In this document: piece after piece, positions 39,246 to 51,178 of the stretch
How positions within the stretch are numbered: position 1 is the first letter of the stretch
Layout of the letters: the number at the start of each line of letters is the position of its first letter
Assembly (NCBI GenBank): GCA_039621445.1
Contig: CP154955.1
Coordinates: 30,883,471-30,947,470 of the forward strand
Reading direction: 5' to 3'
DNA length: 64,000 nt
Source of the DNA: Euglena gracilis
Lineage: Eukaryota > Euglenida > Euglenophyceae > Euglenales
Notes under the pieces: generated by a model
The model's input: only the letters and a program-made list of their open reading frames with translations
Told to the model about the DNA's origin: nothing
Database searches by the model: none
Program-made: the position numbers and the translations under genes

Positions 39246-40214
39246 CTGGGGTTGGAGGGGGAGTGGCCTGTGGGCAGCTTTTAAGCCTTGTTCGAGTCAA
39301 AAAAGCAGGAGGAACGGGGGGGGGGCAACACAGACCACCCAAAACCCCACACAAAAAAGGGGGAACAAACAAAAAAAAACAAAGTAAATGCAAAAAAGTA
39401 AAACTTCCATTTCCTGCATTTTTTTAGGGTCTCCTTGTGACAAAGACGCAAGAGCATTAATCTTTTCAATCAAACTTTATCGTCATTTTCGATTTTTTTT
39501 TGAAAAACAGCAATTAAAAACCATTATCAAAAATTTTCCAGAATTATCTCAGGGAGAAAAGGGGTCCAATGCGAAATTCTTCCAAGTCAAAGGGAAAAAC
39601 ATTTGGCAGCAGAAGTCGAAGAATCGCTGCCCACATAAAAAAAGCACCGAAAATGCAGAAAACTCAGATTCTGCCGGAATCAAGAATCTGCAAAAACAAC
39701 CGGGTTGCTTCCCCTCCCCCCCCCCAGCCAATCCTCAGGGGATGTGCAATGCTGTGTAGTTTCCTCTGCTCTTGCCGTAGCACAAGATGGAGACAGACCA
39801 GCAGCGAGCGCCACAGAAAACCAGGAAGTGCCTGTACACTAATGTACAGAGCAAACCCGCTGCCCAACAGGGAGGAGCACAGAAAGGCACAGGGTTTTGA
39901 ATTCCTCAAAAAGAAATCGATTTTTGATACCACTGGCAACAGCTGCAGAGGGAACAGAACGAAGAACAAGGCACCGGAAAACAGAAAATCTGTGCCTTGA
40001 GGTTTCGCGTGTGCTTATAAATAAGGTATCCCCATCAGGGAGCGCACAACACTCTGCACCCAAAGCGTCGTGCGCAGCAAGGCCATTCCGCACCGTCACT
40101 CTAGGGTCGTCTGTGATGATGTCACATGGCGGTGGGTAGTGCGAGATGTACCCTGCAGGAGATGATATGGAAGCACATGTGCGTGCCTAGCCCGACAATG
40201 GGAGGGTCACTGTT

Positions 40215-40217
<3 letters not shown>
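39246..40217. other. AT-rich region upstream of the 39-kb exon
   Basis: Likely intron. The plus-strand frame at 39,569-40,000 is open but of mixed, unconvincing composition. Nothing else recognised. Confidence 0.4.
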
Positions 40218-40277
<60 letters not shown>

Positions 40278-40300
40278 TTTTATATATATATATATATAAA
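40218..40300. repeat. (TA)n microsatellite
   Basis: Two TA blocks separated by GATTTTA, able to form cruciforms. Confidence 0.95.
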
Positions 40301-40666
40301 CCACTCCACCCAAAGACTGGCTGGTAATTTCAAAGTGATTTTTGCGTCTGCTCCAATGGTGAAGTTTCGAGTTTGGTTTGTGGTATCTTCCCAAATGGTG
40401 ACCCAGCATGTTTTTTGTTTGATTGTCTTGTCTCCCTCCCCCGCTTAAAAATCCTTGCAGTCATATGTCCAAGCAGTTATAAAATCCAAGCAGTTATATG
40501 TCTACGCGCGTCCTGTTCTGCGCGGTACACTCCGGGCGAAAGAGAAGTGGTTCTGACTGGCAAGTGGGTCAGGTCCGGATGGGCACGGTAGAGTGGGTTG
40601 CCCAACTGATGGGACAACTGAAGGATGCACGTGACACCTGTGCCACCGTCCCAGTTCTGGCCTGGG

Positions 40667-40913
40667 TCAGTACACAGCGGGGCGGGGGTAGGCCACGGAG
40701 TGGGCGGGCAGGCTGTGGGTCCGGTACAGTGGGGCCTCCGGCGCAACGGTGGCCAGCGGGGCATACGCGCGGCCCCCCGGGCCGGCGTACCGCAGCGCAG
40801 GGGCGTAGCCACGGCTCTGGAGGGCGTAGGCAACTCCGGGGAGGCGGGGCAGGGCGCAGTGGGGAGCAGTGTGGGTCAACCTGGGAATGTAAAACTCGCC
40901 CACTGCAGCCACC
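40667..40913 (-). CDS. Terminal exon, Ala/Tyr/Pro-rich protein
   Basis: After a 3' splice site (TACTTGCAAG), 81 codons end in TGA at 40,669-40,667. The product is rich in A, Y, P and R with loose repeats (GVAYALQSRGYAPALRYAG, RAYAPLATVAPEAPLYRTH) and few charged acidic residues, so probably disordered. GC-rich third positions support coding. The rest of the gene was not found. Function unknown. Confidence 0.4.
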
Positions 40914-42135
40914 CTTGCAAGTAGTCGCAGCTGCAAAGCGTGCATGCCCACCGCAAGCAAACAGGGACCAACCCTGTCCTTCCAGAGGGGGGTCGCTGAG
41001 CTCTTATCTCTTTAGAGTAAGAGCGAAGCTTACCACCGGGGCCGGAGGGGGGGTCCGCCCCCCCCCCGCCCCCCCCCCCGCCCGCCCGCCCCCCTCCCTG
41101 GGTAGGCAGGGTGGCCTGAGGATTATCGTTGTGACCTGATTTCCGGGTTCCCAAAATGAATGGCCTATAGGTTAGGGGACGATCCCTAGTTTCCCCAGAG
41201 CCCTCAGGTTACCCGTAACTCCCCGCCAGTCCGGAGATATGGCCCGAGCAAAAAAGTTGTCTACCGTTTTTTTTTCCAGGGAAATTGCAGGGTGATTTTG
41301 GGGGCAAAAAATCGAAAATTTCAAAATATCTCGAAAACGCCGCGGAGTTGAGAAAAATTAAAGAGGACGTCATTCCACAACTTTGGGACGCCCGATCGAG
41401 GGGTATGCGCGGTTTGGGCCAACTCCTCGCCTTGCCCGAGATACGGCCGTTTTGGGGTTTTGGGCCAGTTTGGCCAGTTTTGGCCGTTTCGGGCCCGTTC
41501 GGGGCCCGAAACCGTAATTTGGCCGTACCTCGGGCCAGATGAGGAGTTGGGACCCAAACCAGGGGGTTAATCATGAGGTTTAGGGGGGGGTTTTGACCGT
41601 TTTTTGGGGTTCCCAGGGTCTGGTTGTGCGATTTTGGGCCAGTTTTGGGTATTTGGGGACCCCTGCGGGCGCTGTGAGGGCGACTGTGCGAGGGGGGGTC
41701 GGGAGGCAGGTCGGGACCAAAAATTTTGAAATTTTTTTTTGCTCAAAAACACTTTTTTCACTTTAGAACATCAAAAAAAGTGTTTTTGAGCAAAAAAAAA
41801 TTTTCCGACCCGGACCCCGCCGCCCTGGCTGGGGCCCGCCCCTGGCCAGTGGACTTAACCATTTTTGGGTCAAAAAGTCGAAAAAATTCGAAAAAATTTT
41901 TTTTGCCCAAAACCATGTTTTTTGACCTCCCGGACCCGAAAAAAGTATTTTTGAGCCGAAAATGAGCGTTTTTTGATCCCCGGACCCTTGTTTTTGCCCC
42001 GTTTTTGGCCCGAAACCAATGGATTTTGGGTCATTTTCGGGCCAAAAAAGTCGAAAAAATCGAAATTTTTTTTGCCCAAAACGATGTTTTTGAACCTCCC
42101 GGACCTGGAAAAAGTGTTTTTGAACCGAAAATCAG
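40914..42135. other. Non-coding DNA with F1-like and fold-back repeats
   Basis: 41,038-41,100 is a G/C-run block. 41,200-41,580 holds both orientations of the F1 core (GCCGTACCTCGGGCCAG at 41,521). 41,720-42,130 has repeated TTTTTTTGCTCAAAAACA and GCCCAAAACGATGTTTTTG-like units flanking CTCCCGGACC, mostly in inverted pairs. No gene. Confidence 0.5.
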
Positions 42136-42345
42136 CGCCGGCCGGGCCGCCGGGCCGCCGGCCGGGCCGGGCCACCGGGCCTCCGGGCCGCCGGGCCGCC
42201 AGGCCGCTGGCCGCCGGGCCGCCGGGCCGCCGGCCGGGCCTCCGGGCCGCCGGGCCGCCGGGCCGGGCCCCGCCGGCTGGGCCCGGCCGCCGGGCCGCCG
42301 GCCGGGCCGCGCCGCTGGGCCGCTGGCAGGCCGGGCCCGGCCGGG
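42136..42345. repeat. (GGGCCGCC)n-like, extremely GC-rich tract
   Basis: About 210 bp of GGGCCGCCGGGCC units with very few A or T bases. Open frames through it are artefacts of the repeat. Confidence 0.9.
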
Positions 42346-42349
42346 GTGG

Positions 42350-43234
42350 TCTCCCAAAGAGCTCAGCTCTACGTCACACCCTGGTGGTATAGCAGTCCGC
42401 TGTAGCACAGCCTGTGCCTTGACTGGGGGTTCTGCATGTGCGCAACCATAACAGAAAGTCGGAAGCCCCGCAACAGCGTGCCCTGCGTCCCAAATACACT
42501 TCAGCCTGGCTGGGTGTGGCTTGGGGTGTAAGAGTGGACTGTGGCGGGCGTTCCCTCCACAACCCTGCAACAGCCAATGGATGAGGATGGGGAGGGGCAG
42601 GGATCAGGGGGATGGGTCAGTCGGGCCACTCCGCCAAAAAAAGATCAAACATCAATGGATTAGTCAAAACCCCCCAAAAAACTCCGGCGTTCAGCGCACC
42701 TTAAGCAACGGTATGATCAGAACACACCAGACCTTGGTTGGTGAATCCTTTGTTTTCCTTTGCTGCTTGGGCATTGACTATTTCGGGGACGGGAGAAAGG
42801 GTGTTTGTTTACACAAGGTTTACACAAGGGGGGGGGGACAAACGCCACCCACAAGGTCGCGGATAGCTGGTTGGGCCGTCCTCCATCGTCATTATGGCTT
42901 CTCGACCCATGAGGGAGGCCGCTGAAAAAATGGGTGACTCTCCACCACCCATACTGAGAGACTGATACAGACCGGACCCTGCTGGTTGTCGTTGGCCGGC
43001 CTTATGTTGGGAGGAGGGGAATGCAGAGAGTCCAGCCCCCCGGACCAGGGGCCAACCAACACCGACGAGACAGGGAGCGTCGGTCACACCCTGCCCTGTC
43101 GAGCTGGATCCCCCTGGGGGGGAGTAATTCAAGGAAGTCCACGTTGGCAGGTTGGCTTTTTTTCCAGCATCAGAGGCACCACACATGCTGGTAAAGGAAG
43201 GAAAGAACACAACTGCTGCAAAGGTGATGGCCAA
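42350..43234 (-). CDS. Candidate exons of an unidentified minus-strand gene
   Basis: 42,550-42,380 codes a Cys/His-containing stretch (LKCIWDAGHAVAGLPTFCYG). 43,040-42,830 codes LYQSLSMGGGESPIFSAASL and MGREAIMTMEDGPTSYPRP. Both read like protein rather than repeat, but no splice chain joins them and no family is recognised. Confidence 0.3.
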
Positions 43235-43289
43235 TTAACCCTGACGCCAAACCTTGAGGAATCTGTGGAAAACTTGGTGAAATGAGGGG

Positions 43290-43871
43290 TCAGTGCACCC
43301 TCCCATCATACACCACCGCGTATCCGGTGCGGGGGGAGAGGGGGCAACACCGAACCCCGGACAGCCGGTCAGCCGGCACACACCTGTACTGCACAGGGTG
43401 ACGGCTCTGTGTTACAGCGGGGGGCGAGCGATGGGCGGTGGCCTGAGCTGCCAGCCTCTCCTCCCGGACGTTCACCACCTGCACAGCAGCAGCAAAGCGG
43501 ATTGGGGTTGAATCCTGTGGGGGGGCTGGTGGCCACTGAGTGCTCCTGGACTGGCACCGTCCAACCAGAAATGCCCCACCGTTTGCTTGGTCCATGACGA
43601 CAGGCACCACTGGGATGGTGGACAGGGCTATTAAAGTTGCTTCAGGACCCCCCAAAGGGTCATATAGGGGGGGGTCATTTAGGGGGGGGATACTTTTCCC
43701 ACTTGAAAAATTGCTCTCTGCCTTGGCCGTCCGTTTCACAGCACTATGAAGCAGACTACTCTTTCTTTTGTCCCCCGGGTCCGAATGCCCGACTCCCGGG
43801 CTCAAGGGGGCGGTGGTTGCGACCAGTTCCACGGCCGTGGATTTGGTTGCTGCTGGTGGGGCATGCAACAT
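43290..43871 (-). CDS. Open minus frame of 193 codons, unidentified
   Basis: The stretch from 43,620 to 43,290 has balanced composition (FAAAVQVVNVREERLAAQAT, YRCVPADRLSGVRCCPLSP) and ends in a normal stop. Upstream of about 43,760 another frame (MVDRRTSTNKRTKADSKLV) also looks coding. It could be the 3' exon of a gene extending upstream. No family recognised. Confidence 0.3.
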   Translation of the reverse strand: MLHAPPAATKSTAVELVATTAPLSPGVGHSDPGDKRKSSLLHSAVKRTAKAESNFSSGKSIPPLNDPPLYDPLGGPEATLIALSTIPVVPVVMDQANGGAFLVGRCQSRSTQWPPAPPQDSTPIRFAAAVQVVNVREERLAAQATAHRSPPAVTQSRHPVQYRCVPADRLSGVRCCPLSPRTGYAVVYDGRVH

Positions 43872-44536
43872 CCGCTTCCAGCTTTTTTTCCCCTTCCACC
43901 AGTTTGCTGTCTGCTTTTGTTCTTTTGTTCGTACTCGTTCTCCTATCCACCATTTCCTCAGACTTGAGACGGTTTTTCATCACGGTGTGCAAACTGCAAA
44001 CTGGTGAAATGTTCCACACTCTGAAGTTGCCGGCCCAAAAAACCGAGTGGGCCACCAATGAGTGGAAACGGAAGTGGCACTTCTGGAAGCCAAGAAACGG
44101 ACGTTGTCCCCAGTTCCTATATCTGCCCCTGTTGTTCCCACACCGGTCGGAAGCGGGCAGGATGCCGCGACTGAAGCAAGAAAGGCATAAACACATGATA
44201 ACCGTACTGCGGTGGAACCCACTCGCCCCCCCCCCCGACCCAACCACAAACCTCTGCCTCTGGGCTGGAGGGTCTGGGGAAGGACCCTGGAAGCCTAGGG
44301 ATGGGTTTCTTGGGAAATGCTTTCAGACAACCCGTTTTTTTTGGGGGGGGTGCTCTCTCCCGGGCTGTGTAACCCCCTCCCCAGGGGGTTTAAAAAGAAG
44401 CCTGGAGGGGGGCCCGCCATCAGAGTGTGGCCGAAAGACGTCCAGGGGCCACCCACCAACCCCCAGGGGGGGAGCCTTTGGAGGGGGGGGAAGCCTGCCC
44501 CCCCCCCTCCCCAGCAACCAGGGGACTCGGGGAGAC
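43872..44536. other. Downstream flank of the RING gene
   Basis: The stretch is C/G-run rich (44,330-44,520). A 419-codon plus frame across it is antisense to the RING exon and not accepted. The 3' end of the RING gene may lie here. Confidence 0.4.
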
Positions 44537-46879
44537 CTCCTTGCGACACAGGGGGCACGTGCGGTTCTTCTCCAGCCAGGGCGTGATGCAGTCCGCGTGG
44601 AAGAGGTGGCCGCAGGTCAGCAGCGTCGCCCGCTCCCCCAGCCGGAAGTCCTCCTGGCACACCGTACACGTCTTGGTGTCTGTGTTCTTGAGGTGGCCCG
44701 GCTGGATGCTGACCACCGGCAAGTCCCTGCACGTGGGGCAGGGGGGGAGCTCACACCCCGGCGCTTTCCCACAAAACCACCGGGCACCAAACAAAACAAG
44801 TGCTCCGTCTGCTTCTGGGATGCTTCCACACCGCGGGCTCTGTGCCACGTGTGCACGTGTGCGGCACCATGTGGCACACCGCGTGGAACAAACTAAAATG
44901 AACCTTTGAGAGAAGAACCACACATGAAAATAAACCCCCCCCCAAATAATACCCCCCCCAAATAATCCCCCCCCCCCCTTGGGGTCCGACTTTGGCCGCC
45001 GAAATAATACCCCCCCCCCGGTTTCGGGCCGAAGGCCCAGATTTTTGACCTGAAAATGTAGGTAAAAATCACAATTTCTGACAACAAATTATGAAAAAAA
45101 ATGTATTTTTCTGGCTCATCTGACCTCCAAAAAAAGGTAAATTTCACAAGAAAGTGCAAAAAATGACCCCAAAGGGCGGTTTTGGGTGCTATTTTGGGTT
45201 TTACGGGACTTCGAAAAATTTCGAAAATTTTGGAAAAATAATACCCCCCCAAATAATACCCCCCCCCTTGGGCCGGGACTTCGGGCGAAAAAATAATACC
45301 CCGGGGGGGGGGGTATTATTTGGGGGGGGGGGTTTACCCACAAAAGACAATGCTCGTCAAGTAAAGCTGATTTATTGCCAAAATTTTGGCTCGTTTTGCC
45401 ACAACATCTCACCGAGTCTGTGCAAATGGCCACTGTGCAAGTGAATCTGTGGCCTGGCCAAAAGTGGCCAAAAATAGAAATTAAAAATAATAAGCCAAAA
45501 CTGGCAAGAAGCAAACAAACCTGGCCTAAAATGGCCACAAACAGACAAATGGTAAAACTAGCCAGAAACAACAAAATTAGTTGGAGAAAAATGGGCCAAC
45601 AGTGGCAGAAAAAGGCCAAAATTGGTCTAAATTGCCAGTGGCCAAAAGTAGCCTCAAATAACCAAAAAAAAATGCCCGAAAACAGCCAAAATGGTCGATT
45701 TGTTGGAATCCAGCCAAAAAAAAAATTGAAATGGAAGACAGGGTAGAGAATTGAGAAAATTTCACCAGTGGGAATGGTTCTACTCACAAGGGGCGCGGTG
45801 CGCCACGCGCTGCCGCGCAGCGCCTCACGCGGTGCACGAGGTGTGGGAGCATCCCCTCTGCCAACCGCTCAGCCAATCGAGCACCCGATGAGACCAGCCG
45901 CCCACAGATCCCCCTTTCCTGACAAACCTTCCAGTGACGGAGTTTGGGACGTTTTGGGTGCGTTTTCACCTGAGCAAAGCGTCCCTGTGTGTGTGCTACG
46001 GCAGTGTCATGTGTCACACACCTGATGTCCTGCGCCGATGCAGGCGTCCATTGGGGCTCCTTGCCAGGCGGCCATGCTACCCTCCTCTGGCCAGCAAACC
46101 ACCAAACCAAAAATAAGGCGGATGGGAGGCGTCACCCAGAAAGCGCCCTCCCCCCAACCCCAACCCCAACCCCGCGTACGACCACCTGCCCACTCTGGTT
46201 CAGCAGGAGGGTCTGCAGCTCGTCGCGACTGACGAAGGGCCCACCGCCTCCCATGCTCAACAGCAGCGTCGGCAGGGCCCCGCCAAACAGGCCCCCCAGC
46301 GCGGCTGGCAGGCCGAGGGCGTCGCCGCCGCCACCGCCGCCGCCGCCGCCCCGCAACTGCGGCGCTGACGCCGTCCGGGCAAAGGTCTGCGCCATGGAGT
46401 GGGGCCAGGGGTGGGCGTCCTCCGGGCAGGCTTGCTCGGTCACACACCCGCACCTGTGCACGCGCGTGCACACAACCACACCCGCACCACAAACAAACAA
46501 ATTACTCGCTCGCTCACTTTGGTCAATAACTTTGCTCAGGCACACTCTCTACTCTCTGGGCTGTCTTTGCTGGTGGGTGTCTGCGTGTGTTTTCACAAAA
46601 TATTTATCCTCCCCCATTCAGCCAAGCACAAACTATTTGGAAGGCTGGAAAAGCCCCCACAACAAACTCGGGTATTGCCTGCTGATCAAATCGAGCCAAA
46701 CAAAAAGACAATTTTCCTGGAAAAGCCTGGAAGCATCCCAAGAGCAGGTATTTGGGGGGGGACATCCCTGGGTGGGCCATACTGTGGCCGTGGTCTCGGG
46801 ATAGGGAGTCGCGGGCCTCATCAAAGCCCATGCTCTCGAAATCGGCCATCCTCATCGGTCGCATGGCCGATGCGATGCA
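44537..46879 (-). CDS. RING-H2 E3 ubiquitin ligase, RNF126/BCA2-like, partial exon chain
   Basis: Four exons on - have matching phases and GT-AG ends: 46,879-46,783, 46,430-46,186, 45,918-45,788, 44,726-44,537. Exon 1 codes RMADFESMGFDEARDSLS. Exon 2 has a Gly run and LGGLFGGALPTLLLSMGG. Exon 3 is a basic helix (GARLAERLAEGMLPHLV). Exon 4 codes DLPVVSIQPGHL and the RING: CTVCQEDFRLGERATL, CGHLFHADC, WLEKNRTCPLCRKE, a full C3H2C3 set. LP(T/V)V before a RING ending PLCRK is the pattern of RNF126/RNF115-type ligases, which move ubiquitin from an E2 to substrates. Exon 4 ends at a possible donor (GAG|GTCTCC), so more may follow. The 5' exons are not found. Confidence 0.6.
44885..45787. other. Long intron with AATAATACCCCCCCC repeats and GGCCAAAA tract
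   Basis: 44,935-45,020 and 45,238-45,340 carry AATAATACCCCCCCC and its inverse GGGGGGGTATTATT. 45,440-45,740 is a degenerate TGGCCAAAA tract like 29,110-29,570. No gene. Confidence 0.6.
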
Positions 46880-46965
46880 CTGCAGGGGAGTGAGGAAACC
46901 ATGCTCGTCCCAGAGGCTGACTTCGGACTCAGCACTGCAGGCCCATGTCCACTTGGAAACCTGCA

Positions 46966-47145
46966 CCCACCCACTTTGTTTTTCTTCAAAAACCACCCAC
47001 CCACGACCCCCCTGGGAGGGGTCAACCACCTACCCACCCACCCACCCACCCACCCACCCAAAATCCAGCCAAAATTAGCCAAAACTGCTTGAAAAATTGT
47101 TGCGGCCCAACCTTTGGCAGGGCCAAAACCTGACCCATGGCGCAC
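46966..47145 (+). repeat. Direct repeat H, copy 1
   Basis: CCACCCACTTT, CCACGACCCCCCT, AAAATCCAGCCAAAAT and ACCTG.CCCATGGCG-like steps recur in order at 48,275-48,453. It contains a (CCCA)n block at 47,030-47,070. Confidence 0.65.
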
Positions 47146-49021
47146 CCCCCCCCTACCCACCCCTCCAGCGGCCCCAACACACCCACCCACTATCGAAAAC
47201 CCACCCACCATCACACAGGGGCTGAATGCAACTATGGTTGTGATCCAATTCTGTCCAAAACACGGCGCACAACAGAAATTAAATCACTCATTGCAGGCTG
47301 AAAAAAATGCCCTTCTTGTGAATGCAAGAGGTCTGTAACTTTTCTGCTTCTACCATTCTGCAAGAATGAAATCTTAAAAATGGTTTGAACCCAGCAATTG
47401 TGCAAAATGCATGGCGGACTGTAAATTGACTGTAACTGCTTACATAGCGGACTGCAAGCTCTACTGGCATGGGGCGAATTGCTGGGTAATTTGCCTTGTT
47501 TTTTTTTTTTTGAAACACAGATGTCCCCAAACAAAATTCATAAGTTAAAAACGGCCGTGTCATATTCTCCCTCTTTGCAAGCCGCGCAGGCATGAAGCAA
47601 CTACAAATGAAAGAATGTCTCCATCAATATTTTTTTAACTCCCAGAGGAACAACACAGCAAAAAAGTTTCCGTTTAGAATAACAGACGTGCTATTTAAGC
47701 TCCGAGCGTGAGTCTGCTTCTGTCCATCAATAGCCCCAAACAGGGGCTTTCTTAAGGACACGGGAGGGGGGTTCCGCGCAGGGTTGTTTTTTTTTTAAAG
47801 ACTGGGGGGGGGGTCGGCACCCACCCACCCCCTGGGGTGGGGCCCCCCTGGGGGAGGGGGGGGGGGTCCCGGGAGACCAACCCACTTTTGCCTGAAAATA
47901 GCCAAAAATGCCAAAAATACCACCGTTTTCAAAACTCCTGCACCCGACTGTGAGGTGAGGGCGGACTGCACTGACAGGTGGGGGGAGCAGACCCCTCCAG
48001 CCAGGGGGGAGGGAGACATCTCCCTCCCACCCACCTGGTCCAAGTGAAATGAAAATATTTTTGTGCCCAAAAATCAGCCAACGTGTCATTTTTGGGCAGT
48101 TTTTGGGCAAAAATTTGTCAGAAAGACCAAGCATGCGAAGCACAGAACCAAGTTTTCCCCTTTTGGGGGTCCTGGGTACCCACCCCTCAGTCGCTCCAGA
48201 CCCCTTGGCAGATGGGTTGGTGCGAATCATAGATTCACTTGGTGACCCGGGGGAGCACTTTCTGCCGGGCCCAAGCCCACCCACCCACTTTTTTTGAAAA
48301 CCCACCCAACCCACGACCCCCCTCCCCCCCCCCCCCGACCAACCACCCCACCCAAAATCCAGCCAAAATCGGTCAAAAATGATGAAGAAGTTTTCCAGCC
48401 CGGCTTTTGGCTGGGCAAAAACCTGGCCCATCTGGCCCATGGCGTACCCCCCCAAGGGGGATCCCAGGACCCCAACCCACCCACCCCCCCTCTCAAAAAC
48501 CCACCCGGGGGGGGGGTCACACAGGTGTTAAATGACGCTACGGTCCAAATCACTCCCCCTCCGGTCCAGGAGGGGGGGGCACCCCTCCTCGCCCCTGCAC
48601 ACCGTTATTATATCGAACCAGGGCGTCTGGCGCGCACAACGAAATAGGAGGCTGAAAAATAACCGGCGGTGGTTGGGAGGCGAGGCATACGGTGCAGGGG
48701 GGAGAAAACACGAAACATGAACCAAACGGGCCGGTGGGTTTAAAACGAAAACCAGCAAAGCAGCAGCGGGTGACAATGGGGCTTGATTCCTTGGTTCCTT
48801 TTGTATCTCTCGGTGTAAAATAAAAAAACTCCCTGCAGACAGGCGCATTCTGAGACACATGTCTCAGACCTGCACGCCCTAAAAATGGCCATTTTCCTGT
48901 GAAATCAAACGAAAACAACAACACTGACGGCGACACAGGGGAAATCCCATTGACCCCCAGAAAACTCAAACTGTACGTGTGACAGGAGGAAAGACAAGTT
49001 GGGATCGAGAGAGCGACTCAG

Positions 49022-49058
<37 letters not shown>

Positions 49059-49249
49059 GAGAGAGAGAGATTTCATAAATGGGGCAGGCACACATCCACC
49101 ACATGTGCACAGACCCCCTGTGCACAAGAGGGACCGCGCAGATTTGGTGGAAGCGAAGGATGGGGGGAGGTGTGGGCGGACATGCGTATGGGGGAGTGCA
49201 CGACACCGAGCAGCCGACCCGCCAGCGGCAGGCGGCGCCTGCCTGCCAA
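47146..49249. other. Intergenic or intron DNA around repeat H
   Basis: No supported gene. CAGGGGCTTTCTTAAGGA near 47,740 resembles the hAT-like repeat end. 49,023-49,069 is a (GA)n microsatellite. 48,530-48,970 has open minus frames but no splice or family support. The 5' exons of the RING gene may lie here. Confidence 0.4.
48275..48453 (+). repeat. Direct repeat H, copy 2
   Basis: Partner of 46,966-47,145, with ATTCACTTGGTGACCCGGGG as its left neighbour. The 242-codon minus frame across it (47,727-48,455) is repeat-driven and not accepted as a gene. Confidence 0.65.
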
Positions 49250-49730
49250 TCAGGGGGAGCCCTCCGAGGCAGAGCTGTACTCCGCCGCGCTGGTGTCCTC
49301 GTCGTACTCTTCGCTGGTGTCCCCCTACCAAGGAAAACGGAGCAGGCCCAGCGGGAAGAGTCACTACAAAAACTAAAAGAACAGCAACAAGAAAAGGCAC
49401 AACATGCATGCAATAGACTCACACACAAAAACATTCACCGAACAAACACACTTCATACACACAAAACACAAAACACACTTGATCTGGGGGCTTCAATGTT
49501 AAGGGCCCAGCCTCGGTGGCCGGCTGGAGTACAACAGAAGACGTCGATTCCTCTTCACCTTCCTCCTCTTCATCCTCATATTCCTCATAACCACTCTCTT
49601 CCTCCTCTTCCTCGTCGTCGTCGTCGTCGTCTCCCTTGTCCGTTTCCTCTGCCTTGGTTTTGGGGTCGTTCTCCTGACTCTCTGTCCAACTGTCCTCCTT
49701 TTCATCGCGGCGCACCGTATCACTTGCCCC
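49250..49730 (-). CDS. Acidic protein, last two exons
   Basis: Exons 49,730-49,479 (84 codons) and 49,324-49,250 (24 codons and TGA) are both phase 0, joined over a 154-base GT-AG intron; the upstream end is a 3' splice site (CTCGTACAG). Exon 1 codes DEKEDSWTESQENDPKTKA, a D6 run, and EEEEEESGYEEYEDEEEEG. Exon 2 codes EEYDEDTSAAEYSSASEGSP. Such an acidic tail is typical of chromatin or chaperone-type nuclear proteins, but no domain identifies it. Confidence 0.5.
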
Positions 49731-50476
49731 CTGTACGAGGCTCTGGGACGCAGTTATCAGTCAGGCCACCGACGCGGTCTGGGGGTTTACCGTGGGAGGT
49801 GGCGAACGTGGTGGCGTCGCAGCTGGATGCGACCGGACGTGTCAGCGGTGAGCTCTCACAGACAGGTTTGTATGGGAATCTCGGAGGGGGGGGATGGGGG
49901 GGACCCCCCCTTCCAAAACTGGGGGAGGGACCCCCCTTCCTACCTCCGGTTTTCGGTTGCCGAAAATTTCGGCCGTTTTTGGGGGGTTCAAAAGGTCAAT
50001 TTTTCTGAAATTTCTCAAAAATGGTGGGTAATCAAAGGAAATGTCCGAGACCTAAATTGAAGCCCTTGAAATGCCCAATCTAACAGTATTTTGATTTCCC
50101 CACAACTCCCCGCCTGGCCCGAGTTACGGCCATTTTTTTCCGACCAATTTGGGCCATTTTTCCAAAATTCCATGTTGAGCCTCTAGAGGGCCCTAAAATA
50201 CACACCTGGTGCAAAGCGCCGGAAGATTTTTTTTCGCTCTCGCAGAGGAGGAGGGGGGGTGGGGGGACCCCCTTCCGAAACTAGGGGGGGGGGTAGGGGG
50301 GGCTTTGGGACATTTAAACACAAATGTCCGCCCATGGGCCGGTTCTTTTGCAATTATTGCGTCGCTGATGCCGGTCATGAAAGAGGGAGCATTCCAGGTT
50401 TTTTTCTGAGGCTTAGATGTTAAAATTTTGGGGTGCTACTTCTTTAGTCTCCTTTCAGGGGAATGTTTTTTTTTAG
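49731..50476. other. Region between two genes, with F1 copy
   Basis: 49,775-49,850 on + reads like an exon (WEVANVVASQLDATGRVSG before GTGAGC) but fits no chain. 49,985-50,160 is an inverted F1 copy. CTGGTGCAAAGCGCCGGAAG at 50,207 is the recurring GCAAAGCGCCG motif. Confidence 0.45.
49985..50160 (-). repeat. Dispersed repeat family F1, copy 3 (inverted)
   Basis: Read on -, it gives GGCCGTAACTCGGGCCAGG, GGGAAATCAAAATACTG, GGGCATTTCAAGGGCTTC and ACATTTCCTTTGATTACCCA, the same steps as 31,190-31,420. Confidence 0.7.
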
Positions 50477-51178
50477 GTTAGGCTGGCCTGATTTTGGGCC
50501 AAAGGTGGGAGCCCTGCACCATAAACAATTGACTGCTGGAGGGCATCCCCAGCTTGGTTACCGTGGAGGTGGAAACATGGGAGGTGGCGCTGCTGACAGC
50601 CGCGGCTGCCACCTTGCCCCTCCCAAGGTAATTGCTGAGGCTATTTAAAGGCAAGAGGATGAGGGTTAAGATTCTCCCTCAAACATTTTAACCCTTCCTG
50701 ATCAACGCCATTATACTGACCTCCACAGGATATTCAGCCAACCCAAAAAGGATGCCCGATGCAATGGTTATGGAGGGACCAGAGCGAGGCGCCAATTTCG
50801 CTCAAGGCATCCTGTGGGCACCAGTTGATCGCGCAAATACCAATTGGAACGCACGGACTCTGTGAGCAGGGTTGTGTGGGAAGCTCCGCAGACATGAGGC
50901 AGGTGGTAGGGGGGGGTTCACACCTTACCCCCCCCCCCCAGGGGGGTAAGGTGCAAAGATGGACACAGCCCTCGTCCACATCGGTGGCCTGGACCGCCCC
51001 TCCGGGGTGGGGGGCCGGCCGCTGGGATCGGGGAACGGGGCGGAGGCCAGCGGTGCAGCGGGGCAGGGCGGGGGGGGGACCACCCTCAGTCCCGGCCCCG
51101 GCCCCGGCCAAAGACCCCCCCCTCTCCATCTCAGTGGGCGGGGTTCTTCAGGCAGCCATCCGGTTGACCCTCTGACCC
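50477..51178 (+). CDS. Unidentified plus-strand gene, last two or three exons
   Basis: Exon 50,477-50,627 follows TTTTTTTTAG and ends AAG|GTAATT. Exon 50,729 follows CTCCACAG in matching phase and codes GCPMQWLWRDQSEAPISLK and ASCGHQLIAQIPIGTHGLC. It either runs on to TGA at 51,176-51,178 or skips a 39-base GT-AG piece at 50,903-50,941. The tail ends PPLSISVGGVLQAAIRLTL. The first exon is Gly-rich (LGYRGGGNMGGGAADSRG). A minus reading of the same block is also open, so the strand is not certain. No family recognised. Confidence 0.35.

Noticed and set aside
42136-42345. GC-rich open frames as a coding exon
   Set aside because: The tract is a GGGCCGCC simple repeat, open in several frames by composition.
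43637-44896. 419-codon plus ORF
   Set aside because: It is antisense to the RING exon and to G/C-run DNA and shows no domain; the minus strand carries the conserved RING.
47727-48455. 242-codon minus ORF
   Set aside because: It is composed of repeat H and G/C-run text with no recognisable domain.
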